Positions 6,826 to 13,055 are shown, numbered from the stretch's first letter. The stretch is 13,055 nucleotides of DNA from JAKEGN01 sp964465665 (GCA_964465665.1 CAYXKM010000103.1:1-13055); one strand, 5' to 3'. The notes: generated by a model not told the origin, from the sequence alone. Made by a program: numbers and translations.

Positions 6826-7814
6826 AAAAATTCAAACCGACCATCCATGTGTTTCTGCTGCTGGTGCCGGCGCCGGCCGCGTTCGGCATCGACGTCGAAC
6901 GGGACGATGTACGCGAGTTCATCGACTCCATGGTTGCGGAGCACGCCTATGACAGGGTTGCGCTGGTTGCGGCTCTCACCGCTGCGACGTCGCAACCGAA
7001 GATCCTCGACGCCATAAGCCGCCCTGCCGAAAAGACCAAAACCTGGCAGGAGTACCGTGCGATTTTCCTCACAGAGCAACGGGTCAATGCCGGTGCGGAA
7101 TTCTGGCGCGAGAATGAAACAGCGCTGAAGCGGATCAGTACCGAGACCGGAGTACCGTGTGAAATCCTGGTCGGCATCATCGGTGTCGAAACCTATTTCG
7201 GCCGAATCACCGGGAGCTACCGGGTCATCGACGCACTGACGACGCTTGCATTCGACTACCCGCCGCGCGCCGCGTTTTTTCGAAAGGAACTGGAACATTT
7301 CCTGTTGCTGGTGCGTGACGAGGGCATGAATGTCACGGAAGCAACCGGCTCCTACGCCGGCGCGATGGGCAGGCCGCAGTTCATGCCGTCCAGCTATCGC
7401 GCCTATGCCGTTGATTCCAGCACGGATGGCAAACGCGATATCTGGACGAACTGGGACGACGTGATCGGCAGTGTCGCCAATTACTTCGTTGCTCACGGCT
7501 GGAAATCGAACGACCAGGTGGTCGCCGCCGCGACGCTCTCGAAACCCTGGAAGGGCAAACCGCCGAAGAACATGCTGACACCGGAAGAAACGGTGAAGTC
7601 GCTCAGCAACAAAGGCGTGCTGTTCTCGACCGAATTGCCCGAGGACCAGAAGACCCAGCTTATTCGGCTCGACGGTCCGGACGGTGACGAGTACTGGGTC
7701 GGCTTCCACAATTTTTTTGTCATCACGCGCTACAATCGGAGCGTAATGTACGCGCTTGCCGCCCATCAGCTCGGGCAGGAAATCGCGCTGGAGGTCTTCG
7801 GTGACAGCCCGTAA
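6822..7814 (+). CDS. mltB: Lytic murein transglycosylase B, signal-peptide form
   Basis: MltB cleaves the MurNAc-GlcNAc bond to give 1,6-anhydro ends, opening space for new strands and feeding recycling. The 330-residue product has the MltB/GH103 core: VGIIGVETYFGR with catalytic Glu123 (E. coli Glu162), then GAMGRPQFMPSSYRAYAVD (180-198) and IWTNWDDVIGSVANYF. I place the start at TTG 6822, overlapping the rodA stop (TTGA). It gives a clean signal peptide, MKKFKPTIHVFLLLVPAPAAFG, and there is no ATG in this frame near the 5' end. A GTG at 6849 is an alternative but would lose the basic N-region. There is no lipobox cysteine, so the protein is probably soluble and periplasmic, unlike lipid-anchored E. 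coli MltB. It overlaps rlpA by 14 bp. Confidence 0.94.
   Translation: MKKFKPTIHVFLLLVPAPAAFGIDVERDDVREFIDSMVAEHAYDRVALVAALTAATSQPKILDAISRPAEKTKTWQEYRAIFLTEQRVNAGAEFWRENETALKRISTETGVPCEILVGIIGVETYFGRITGSYRVIDALTTLAFDYPPRAAFFRKELEHFLLLVRDEGMNVTEATGSYAGAMGRPQFMPSSYRAYAVDSSTDGKRDIWTNWDDVIGSVANYFVAHGWKSNDQVVAAATLSKPWKGKPPKNMLTPEETVKSLSNKGVLFSTELPEDQKTQLIRLDGPDGDEYWVGFHNFFVITRYNRSVMYALAAHQLGQEIALEVFGDSP
7790..7795 (+). promoter_or_regulatory. Strong Shine-Dalgarno for the rlpA GTG start
   Basis: GGAGGT lies 5 nt before GTG 7801, inside the end of mltB. It is the best ribosome binding site in the window. It decides the rlpA start in favour of this GTG over the longer frame opening at 7756. Confidence 0.85.
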
Positions 7815-8643
7815 GACCTGCCGGACCGCCATCGTTCTGGCGGTGATCCTTTTCGTCGCAAGCGCTTGCGCCGGCCGGCCGGTCAGTGACAGTGCGCCGC
7901 GGACCGGCTCGGCGACGCCGCCGGACAGGGTGATACCGCGGGAGGAACCGAGAAGCCGCTACGGCAATCCGCCAATCTACGAAGTTTACGGGGTGCGTTA
8001 CCACGTTCTGCCGACAAGTTACGGCTACCAGGAGCGTGGCGTCGCGTCTTGGTACGGGGAAAAGTTTCATGGCCGCAGAACCTCCAGTCAGGAACCGTAC
8101 GATATGCATGCGATGACGGCGGCGCACAAGACGCTGCCATTGCCGACCTACGTTGAAGTGCGAAACCTGCGTAGCAACAAATCGGTCATCGTCCGCGTCA
8201 ACGACCGGGGACCGTTTGTCGACAATCGCATCATCGACCTCTCGTACTCGGCCGCAAAGGAACTCGATCTGATCCGGGATGGCACAGGACTTGTTGAAGT
8301 GACAGCCATCAGCTTCGATCCGCAGCCGGCATCCGACCGTACCCTGCGCGCGGAGTCGTCACCACCTGCTGCCCCCAGTCCTGTTTATGCACAGGCCGAA
8401 GTGCGCGATGCGTCGATTTTCGTGCAGGTCGGCGCCTTCGGCGACCCTGAAAATGCGCGCCGGCGGTTTTCGGAGCTGCGCGAGAGTGGCTTGTCGAAAG
8501 CCTTCGTCATGGAAGACACCAGTCGCACTCCCGCGCTATACCGGGTGCGAATCGGACCGATTGCCGACGTAGAGCAATACGATGCACTCGTCGTTCACCT
8601 GCACAACATCGGCATAACGGAGTCGCATCTGGTAACGGAATAG
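7801..8643 (+). CDS. rlpA: RlpA lipoprotein, septal/lytic transglycosylase with SPOR domain
   Basis: In Pseudomonas aeruginosa RlpA is a lytic transglycosylase that prefers denuded glycan strands at septa. The 280-residue product starts at GTG 7801. A hydrophobic leader ends in VASAC with Cys23 as probable lipidation site; the -3 residue is Ala rather than the usual Leu, Val or Ile, so the lipobox is slightly weak. The double-psi beta-barrel domain spans about 79-175 (GVASWYGEKFHGRRTSS through NDRGPF). Glu98, His109 and Asp135 line up, all with the same offset of 22, with Glu120, His131 and Asp157 reported for P. aeruginosa RlpA, so the enzyme is probably active. A low-complexity linker leads to a C-terminal SPOR domain (about 204-280, FVQVGAFGDPENARRRF), which binds denuded glycan. 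It overlaps mltB by 14 bp. Confidence 0.95.
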   Translation: MTARKTCRTAIVLAVILFVASACAGRPVSDSAPRTGSATPPDRVIPREEPRSRYGNPPIYEVYGVRYHVLPTSYGYQERGVASWYGEKFHGRRTSSQEPYDMHAMTAAHKTLPLPTYVEVRNLRSNKSVIVRVNDRGPFVDNRIIDLSYSAAKELDLIRDGTGLVEVTAISFDPQPASDRTLRAESSPPAAPSPVYAQAEVRDASIFVQVGAFGDPENARRRFSELRESGLSKAFVMEDTSRTPALYRVRIGPIADVEQYDALVVHLHNIGITESHLVTE

Positions 8644-8693
8644 CGCGTGGCGGAGCCGCCGCCGCCAACCGGCACATTTGCATCCGGAGAAGC

Positions 8694-8699
8694 TACAAT
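8694..8699 (+). promoter_or_regulatory. Possible internal -10 element before dacA
   Basis: TACAAT (5 of 6 consensus) sits in the 88-bp rlpA-dacA gap, 32 bp before the dacA ATG. The wider string TACAATACGC is identical to one before mreC. The best 17-bp-spaced -35 is only GGCACA (8671-8676, 3 of 6). It could drive a dacA-DUF493-lipB sub-operon. The call rests on the motif and on this being one of only two real gaps in the run. Confidence 0.3.
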
Positions 8700-8731
8700 A
8701 CGCGCCTCGCAGTCGAACCGTCTCCGGGCTC

Positions 8732-9883
8732 ATGTCGTACAGTAGCTGTATATCACTGTTTTTGTTAGTTATTTTCGCTACGGCGTCACTCCCGGACGCC
8801 GCTGCCCAGCCGGTGCCACCACCCGCGCCACCAGTCATCGGCGCCAAGAGTTATGTGCTGATCGACAATGACACGGGGCAGGAACTGGCGTCGCTCGCGG
8901 GAGACACCCGGCTCGCGCCGGCGAGCCTCACCAAGCTCATGACCGCTTATACAATCTTTCGCGCACTCGGCGAAAACCAGGTCGGCCCCGGGGACCAGGT
9001 AACGGTCAGTGAGAACGCCTGGCGCACACCGGGCTCCAGGATGTTCATCGAAGTCGGCACTCGCGTTTCCGTGCAGGACCTCTTGCGCGGCATGATCGTG
9101 CAGTCTGGCAACGACGCCAGTGTTGCGCTTGCGGAGCACGTGGCCGGCTCAGAGTCGGTTTTTGCCGAAGTCATGAATCGCTACGCCGCTGCACTCGGCA
9201 TGCACTCGAGTCATTTCATGAACGCGACAGGACTGCCGCACGACCGGCACTATTCTACCGCGCGCGATCTCGCGCTGGTCGCCCGGGCAATCATCCGTGA
9301 ATTCCCCGATTACTATCGTATGTATTCGGAGAAGAAGTTCGAGTACAACCGGATAGTGCAACAGAAACGCAATTCGCTTCTGTGGCGTGACTCGAGCGTC
9401 GATGGCATGAAGACCGGGTTCACCGATGATGCGGGGTATTGCCTGGTCTCGTCCGCCAAACGGGACGGCATGCGTATCATATCCGTCGTGCTGGGAACCT
9501 CGAGCGCAAAAGCGCGCACCGACGGCAGCCAGGCGTTGCTTAATTTCGGTTTCCGATTTTTCGAAACGCGCCTGCTGTTCAAGGCCGGCGAGACGGTCAC
9601 ACAAGCCCGCACCTGGAAGGCTGCCAGCGAATTCACGGATCTCGGCCTTGAGAAGGACGTATACATCACCGTACCGCGAGGCAGTTACGACTCGGTCGAG
9701 TCCGTACTCAAAATTCCTGCCGTCGTGCTTGCACCATTGGCAGAGGGTCAGCCGGTCGCGGAATTGCAGATCAGCTTGAACGGCAGCCAGCTGCTGAGAG
9801 AGCCCCTGCACGCGCTTCAGGAAAATCCGAGCGGCTCGTTGTGGGTGAGAGCCCGGGACGGAGTACATCTGTGGCTGGATTAA
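8732..9883 (+). CDS. dacA: D-alanyl-D-alanine carboxypeptidase, PBP5/6 type
   Basis: This low-molecular-mass PBP removes the terminal D-Ala from pentapeptides in the periplasm, limiting cross-linking. From ATG 8732 the product has 383 residues. A signal peptide with likely cleavage after DAAA (near residue 25) is followed by a Pro-rich linker. The S11 peptidase domain has Ser65-Leu-Thr-Lys68 (nucleophile), Ser125-Gly-Asn127 and Lys227-Thr-Gly229. The C-terminal PBP5-type beta domain ends in an amphipathic tail (LREPLHALQ, SLWVRARDGVHLWLD) that probably rests on the inner membrane. A TTG at 8678 would add 18 non-homologous residues ahead of the signal peptide, so I rejected it. The symbol dacC is also used for this gene in some relatives. 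It is followed after 19 bp by the DUF493 gene. Confidence 0.95.
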   Translation: MSYSSCISLFLLVIFATASLPDAAAQPVPPPAPPVIGAKSYVLIDNDTGQELASLAGDTRLAPASLTKLMTAYTIFRALGENQVGPGDQVTVSENAWRTPGSRMFIEVGTRVSVQDLLRGMIVQSGNDASVALAEHVAGSESVFAEVMNRYAAALGMHSSHFMNATGLPHDRHYSTARDLALVARAIIREFPDYYRMYSEKKFEYNRIVQQKRNSLLWRDSSVDGMKTGFTDDAGYCLVSSAKRDGMRIISVVLGTSSAKARTDGSQALLNFGFRFFETRLLFKAGETVTQARTWKAASEFTDLGLEKDVYITVPRGSYDSVESVLKIPAVVLAPLAEGQPVAELQISLNGSQLLREPLHALQENPSGSLWVRARDGVHLWLD

Positions 9884-9902
9884 CTGCGGCGGGAGCACCG
9901 GT

Positions 9903-10178
9903 ATGAACGAGATCAAAGGCAGCGAAAGTCTGCTGGAATTTCCCTGCCGGTTTCCTATCAAGATGATGGGCCGGCATGAAAGCGGGTTTCGCGATACCGC
10001 CTTGCGCATTGTCGAACGGCACGCAGGAAATATTTCATCGACTGATATTCGGACTGTGCCGAGCAGTGCGGGTCACTACGTATCGATCACCGTCACCATC
10101 GATGCAACAAGCCAGATGCAACTTGACGCCATCTACCGCGAGCTCAGCGCAGATACTTCCGTACTGGTAGCGCTGTGA
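9903..10178 (+). CDS. DUF493 / YbeD-family small protein
   Basis: This 91-residue protein belongs to the YbeD (UPF0250, DUF493) family. It shows ESLLEFPCRFPIKMMG near the N-terminus, the RHAG turn and the HYVSITVTIDATSQMQLDAIYREL segment, close to E. coli YbeD in order and spacing. The family has a small ferredoxin-like alpha-beta fold. Its role is not established. The fold has been likened to regulatory domains such as ACT, and it may bind a small molecule. A GGGAG ribosome binding site at 9891-9895 is 7 nt before the ATG. The gene sits between dacA and lipB, the conserved neighbourhood of this family, and its TGA overlaps the lipB GTG, so the two are probably made together. Confidence 0.9.
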   Translation: MNEIKGSESLLEFPCRFPIKMMGRHESGFRDTALRIVERHAGNISSTDIRTVPSSAGHYVSITVTIDATSQMQLDAIYRELSADTSVLVAL

Positions 10179-10837
10179 ACGAGGTGGCCGTTGCTGTCGA
10201 AGTGAGGCCGGCCGTTGTCGTGCGCTGGTTGGGACTCAAGGAATACGAACCGCTATGGCGGGCGATGCAGCAGTTCACAGAGGAGCGCGATGCCGCAACA
10301 GCCGATGAAATCTGGTTCACCGAACATCCGCCGGTGTTCACGCTGGGCATGAATGCCAGCGCGGAACACCTGCTCGACCCGGGCAATATTCCGGTGTTTC
10401 AGATCGATCGAGGCGGCCAGGTGACCTATCACGGGCCGGGCCAGCTCATGATTTACCCGCTGATCGACCTGCGGCGGTCGTCGCTCGGTGTTCGCGACCT
10501 GGTTACGGCTCTCGAGGAGGCGGCTGTGGCGACGATAGCCGGGTATGGCCTGGCGGCGAGCAGTCGGCCCGATGCGCCCGGCGTCTATGTGGACGGGAAA
10601 AAAATTGCAAGCGTGGGCTTGAGGGTCCGCCGCGGCGCGAGCTTCCACGGCATGGCATTCAACGTTGCCATGGACCTCGAGCCGTTTTCCCGGATCAATC
10701 CTTGCGGATTCAGCAACCTGCAAGTCACCGACCTCAGGCATCTGGGTGTAACCGCAAGCCTTGCCGAGGTACGCGAGCGCATGTCCGGCGAGCTGCAACG
10801 TCAGTTGTGGGGCCATTCCCCGGCGCGCAGTGACTGA
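10175..10837 (+). CDS. lipB: Octanoyl-[ACP]:protein N-octanoyltransferase (lipoate biosynthesis)
   Basis: LipB transfers octanoate from acyl carrier protein to lipoyl domains of 2-oxoacid dehydrogenases and GcvH in the cytoplasm. LipA then inserts sulfur. The 220-residue product shows the family motifs: FTEHPPVFTLG, the RGGQVTYHGPGQL loop (79-91), GVYVDGKKIASVGLR with catalytic Lys143, and INPCGFSN with catalytic Cys177. The Lys-Cys distance of 34 residues equals that in E. coli LipB (Lys135, Cys169). The start is GTG 10175, overlapping the preceding TGA by 4 bp (GTGA). lipA, often immediately downstream, is not here. Instead the last 37 bp of lipB overlap the 3' end of murU on the opposite strand. 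Confidence 0.96.
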   Translation: MNEVAVAVEVRPAVVVRWLGLKEYEPLWRAMQQFTEERDAATADEIWFTEHPPVFTLGMNASAEHLLDPGNIPVFQIDRGGQVTYHGPGQLMIYPLIDLRRSSLGVRDLVTALEEAAVATIAGYGLAASSRPDAPGVYVDGKKIASVGLRVRRGASFHGMAFNVAMDLEPFSRINPCGFSNLQVTDLRHLGVTASLAEVRERMSGELQRQLWGHSPARSD

Positions 10838-11481
10838 TCGAGCGCGGCCAGCCGTTCCGCAGTGCCGACGTCTTCCCATACTCCCCGGTACAAGCTGCCG
10901 GACAGCCGGCCCGCTTCGGCGGCCGTCCGCAGGAGCGGCGCGAGCGGAAATCGCCGCGGCTGCTCCGCGATAAGGAATTCCGGCCGGTAACAGGCGATGC
11001 CGCTGAAGGTGAGCGGCGGTGCTGTCGTATTGATGACTTTGCCCGCCCGCAGTTCGAAGTCGCCCGTCGCCTTGTGTGCCGGCGTCGGCACCAGGACCAG
11101 GTGGCCGATGCAATCTGCCGGCAATGTGTCGGATCCGATGACGTAGTCCGTGTAGACATCGGCATTGACGACCCAGAACGGTGCCGCACCGAGCAAGGGC
11201 AGCGCACGCCGTATGCCGCCGCCGGTCTCGAGGACATTGTCGTATTCCGGGCTGTACACGACCTGGAGCCCGAATGCGCGTCCGGACCCGATTCGTTCGA
11301 CGATTTGCTCACCGAGCCAGCCCAGGTTGATCACCACGGTCGAGGCACCGGCCGCCGCGAGCATGGCGAGATGCCGTTCCAGCAAGCTCGTGCCATTCAC
11401 CTCGACCAGTGCTTTCGGCACCGTATCGGTTAACGGCCGCAGGCGTTCGCCGCGCCCAGCGGCGAGTATCATCGCCATCAT
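10801..11481 (-). CDS. murU: N-acetylmuramate alpha-1-phosphate uridylyltransferase
   Basis: MurU makes UDP-MurNAc from UTP and MurNAc alpha-1-phosphate. This short-cuts de novo precursor synthesis and bypasses the fosfomycin-sensitive MurA step. The 226-residue product is a small nucleotidyltransferase: MILAAGRGERLRPLT with Lys23 (VPKAL), ETGGGI (85-90), the metal-site region NADVYTDY with Asp108, LTFSGI (157-162), and WEDVGT with Asp204. These features follow Pseudomonas MurU closely, though NAD replaces the more usual NGD. Being fused by overlap to amgK (ATGA, 4 bp) separates it from generic sugar-1-phosphate nucleotidyltransferases such as RmlA or GlmU. The start could be any of the in-frame ATGs at 11481, 11478 or 11472. 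It converges on lipB with a 37-bp coding overlap. Confidence 0.92.
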   Translation of the reverse strand: MMAMILAAGRGERLRPLTDTVPKALVEVNGTSLLERHLAMLAAAGASTVVINLGWLGEQIVERIGSGRAFGLQVVYSPEYDNVLETGGGIRRALPLLGAAPFWVVNADVYTDYVIGSDTLPADCIGHLVLVPTPAHKATGDFELRAGKVINTTAPPLTFSGIACYRPEFLIAEQPRRFPLAPLLRTAAEAGRLSGSLYRGVWEDVGTAERLAALDQSLRAGEWPHN

Positions 11482-12497
11482 GAGCGAGGCCCATCCAGTT
11501 GCGGCAGTACTCGCGCCGCGATGAGTTCGGCGATGAAACGCAACTCCGGGTAACGGGGTGCGATGTCGATGATGTACTGCAGGGTGCGCGGCACATCGCG
11601 CAGGTAGGCCGGCTTGCCGTCACGGAGATTCAGCCTCGCGAAAATGCCGGCGGCCTTGAGCTGGCGCTGCACGCCAGTGAGCTCGAAGAAACGCATGAAT
11701 TCGCCCGGCTCCAGCGCCAATGCCGTCGGCGCGAGCCGGTGAAATGCGCCGGCCCAGCCGCGCACCCGGTCCGCGGGCCAGCGGATGTAGCAGTCCTTCA
11801 GCAGCGAAACGAGATCGTAGGTCAACGGTCCTTCGACAGCGTCCTGGAAATCGAGGATCCCTGGGTTGTTGTCCTCGACCAGCATGAGATTTCGCGAATG
11901 GTAGTCCCGATGAACGAATACCTGCGGCTGCGCCAGAACATTGGCAACGAGCAGTTCGCAGGTCCGGTCCCAGTCGCGCTCTTCGGCCGCATCGAGGACG
12001 ATACCGAGATGCCGGGCGCACAGCCAATCGTGGAACAGGCTGAGCTCGAAGCGCAGCAGTTTCTCGTCATAGGGCGGAAGTTGACTTTGCATCGCCTTGC
12101 CTCCGTCCTGCAGTGTCGCCAGCGCGCGCAGTGCGTCGCCGTAAAGTGCGTTGGCCCGCTCCGGCCTTTCCTTCAATTCGGCCAGATACTGCCTCGACCC
12201 CAGGTCGGTAAGCAGCAAGAATCCCTGGTCGAGGGTGGCCTCGAGCACCCGCGGGCCGTGCAATCCCATCTGTTGCAGGTACCCGGCAATCCGGATGTAC
12301 GGACTGCAGTCCTCCTTGTCCGGCGGCGCGTCCATGACCACATAGGTATCGGTTCCGGCGTTGAGCCGAAAGTAGCGCCGGAAACTCGCGTCACCGGAGG
12401 CCGGACGCAACGTAGCAAGGTCGAATCTGCCGATACTGCCGAGCCAGTGCCGGAGTTCGTCGAACCGTGTGTCCTGTACCTTGTCTGCAGTATCCAT
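11478..12497 (-). CDS. amgK: Anomeric MurNAc/GlcNAc sugar kinase AmgK
   Basis: AmgK phosphorylates MurNAc (and GlcNAc) at the anomeric carbon, giving the alpha-1-phosphate that MurU uses. From ATG 12497 the product has 339 residues, a normal length. It has an aminoglycoside-phosphotransferase fold: DASFRRYFR near residue 36, YVVMDAPPDKEDC, GFLLLTDLG (92-100), the Brenner-type catalytic motif HRDYHSRN (196-203, catalytic Asp198) and DFQDA (216-220) with the metal-binding Asp216. Further motifs GPLTYDLVSLLKDCYIRWP and GVQRQLKAAGIFARL match Pseudomonas AmgK. An upstream in-frame ATG at 12563, preceded by GGGA, would add 22 residues without family support. The downstream ATG has AGAGAG only 1 nt away, so the start is the least certain point. 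Confidence 0.92.
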   Translation of the reverse strand: MDTADKVQDTRFDELRHWLGSIGRFDLATLRPASGDASFRRYFRLNAGTDTYVVMDAPPDKEDCSPYIRIAGYLQQMGLHGPRVLEATLDQGFLLLTDLGSRQYLAELKERPERANALYGDALRALATLQDGGKAMQSQLPPYDEKLLRFELSLFHDWLCARHLGIVLDAAEERDWDRTCELLVANVLAQPQVFVHRDYHSRNLMLVEDNNPGILDFQDAVEGPLTYDLVSLLKDCYIRWPADRVRGWAGAFHRLAPTALALEPGEFMRFFELTGVQRQLKAAGIFARLNLRDGKPAYLRDVPRTLQYIIDIAPRYPELRFIAELIAARVLPQLDGPRS

Positions 12498-12511
12498 ACT
12501 CTCTATTCGTT

Positions 12512-12537
12512 GAAGGGCCTTCGGAACTGTGCGAAGG
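12512..12537 (-). promoter_or_regulatory. Nested inverted repeats in the amgK leader
   Basis: Plus-strand GAAGG-G-CCTTC (12512-12522) is a palindrome, and CCTTCG (12518-12523) also pairs exactly with CGAAGG (12532-12537) across 8 nt. In the amgK transcript the central CGAAGG could pair with either flank, though the shorter alternative has a very tight loop. It lies 15-40 nt before the chosen amgK start. It may be an operator or an RNA hairpin, or it may be chance. If the upstream ATG at 12563 were used, it would be coding. Confidence 0.3.
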
Positions 12538-12596
12538 TAGCAAATCGTAATACCGGTTAACATCTTTTCCCGCTAACATCCTGTACTGATTACGTT

Positions 12597-13055
12597 TTGT
12601 CAGACGCACTCCATTTGCCAAGATATTGCATCCTCCTCTCCGGCCTCTTATTGTGGCTGACGACATCGACGGCTTTCGCACAGCAGGCAGGGCTCGTCTG
12701 CGAAACGCCGCCGGAGGGTCGCCTTTCGGAGCGTTTTCTGACCCCGGCTGACGGCGAGACCGACAGCGGCGTTATCGAATTCGAGACCGGAGAGATCGAC
12801 GTAAGCCTCGGTGAGCATCCGCGCGCAGCGATGACCGGCGGCATAGTCGTGAGGCAAGGCCAGCGTGTCGCCGGCGCAGACGCTGCCAGCTATGTTCCCG
12901 AGACGCAATCACTGCTCCTGACAGGCGCGGTCCGCTTCGAAGACCCGGACACCGAAGTGCACAGCCAGTCCGCGGAGTTTTCCTATGGCACCGGGCGCAT
13001 CCGCTTCGACGATGCGAGCTTCGAGCTCGGCGCCAGCAATTCGCGCGGCGCGGCC
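12597..13055 (+). CDS. lptD: LPS-assembly protein LptD, N-terminal part
   Basis: LptD is the outer-membrane barrel that, with LptE, inserts LPS into the outer leaflet. The window holds the first 153 codons; the barrel lies beyond the edge. I translated a signal peptide (MSDALHLPRYCILLSGLLLW... ending STAFA-QQ), an early mature cysteine (Cys35, matching the first of the disulfide cysteines in E. coli LptD), and the start of the periplasmic OstA/LptA-like jellyroll (GGIVVRQGQRVAGADAASY, LLLTGAVRFEDPDTEVHSQS). The frame has no ATG or GTG before the signal peptide. The plausible starts are TTG 12597 or TTG 12615 (MPRYCILLSG), both with poor ribosome binding sites. A stop codon at 12558 closes the frame upstream. 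Divergence from amgK matches Pseudomonas. Confidence 0.88.
   Translation, partial: MSDALHLPRYCILLSGLLLWLTTSTAFAQQAGLVCETPPEGRLSERFLTPADGETDSGVIEFETGEIDVSLGEHPRAAMTGGIVVRQGQRVAGADAASYVPETQSLLLTGAVRFEDPDTEVHSQSAEFSYGTGRIRFDDASFELGASNSRGAA

Noticed and set aside
8649..8660. GGCGGAGCCGCC hairpin after rlpA as a terminator
   Set aside because: The stem is only 4-5 bp, no T-run follows, and genes on both sides are co-directional. Such a motif is common by chance in GC-rich DNA.
10809..10821. GGGG-CCATT-CCCC as a terminator for lipB or murU
   Set aside because: It is a 4-bp stem inside coding sequence with no T-run on either strand, too short to support.
11499..12560. 353-codon plus-strand frame opposite amgK, and a similar 343-codon minus frame opposite mltB (6801-7832)
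   Set aside because: Both mirror the full length of confident genes and show no domain. They are typical mirror frames in GC-rich coding DNA.
1..13055. Mobile element, CRISPR array, tRNA, toxin-antitoxin or defence system
   Set aside because: I saw no transposase, integrase, direct-repeat array, tRNA-like fold or unassigned gene-sized gap. Every gap is under about 135 bp and all genes are core envelope or housekeeping functions.

Overview
The window is a compact, GC-rich chromosomal segment from a gammaproteobacterium. It carries almost only conserved cell-envelope genes. Three things point to Gammaproteobacteria: gatA-gatC divergent from mreB, the dacA-DUF493-lipB string, and amgK-murU divergent from lptD. 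All three are arrangements I know from Pseudomonas, Xanthomonas-type and related genomes. The species cannot be named from sequence alone. The recollected synteny (mreBCD directly joined to mrdA-rodA-mltB-rlpA-dacA) suggests a Xanthomonadales, Nevskiales, Steroidobacterales or Woeseiales-like lineage rather than Pseudomonas, where I recall these genes in separate blocks. That placement is an inference.

Layout. 1-1197 (minus): the 5' part of gatA and all of gatC, two subunits of the tRNA-dependent amidotransferase. 1198-1328: a short divergent promoter region. 1329-10837 (plus): ten tightly packed genes, mreB, mreC, mreD, mrdA (PBP2), rodA, mltB, rlpA, a dacA-type D,D-carboxypeptidase, a DUF493/YbeD-family gene and lipB. 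Most junctions overlap or touch. Only mreB/mreC (57 bp) and rlpA/dacA (88 bp) leave real gaps, and both hold a promoter-like TACAATACGC motif. 10801-12497 (minus): murU and amgK, the peptidoglycan-sugar recycling pair, overlapping lipB tail to tail. 12498-12596: a divergent gap. 12597-13055 (plus): the 5' end of lptD, running off the window.

How the genes fit together. MreB, MreC and MreD organise the elongasome. RodA polymerises glycan strands and PBP2 cross-links them. MltB and RlpA are lytic transglycosylases, and DacA trims pentapeptides. AmgK and MurU return recovered MurNAc to UDP-MurNAc. LptD inserts LPS in the outer membrane. LipB and the YbeD-family protein travel with dacA by conserved synteny, not by an obvious cell-wall role.

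I found no mobile element, CRISPR array, RNA gene or foreign-looking segment, and no undescribed system. The points worth a second look are regulatory or organisational: a 9-bp hairpin across the mreB stop codon, overlapping divergent promoters, a convergent coding overlap, several non-ATG starts, and a MltB that lacks the usual lipoprotein cysteine.
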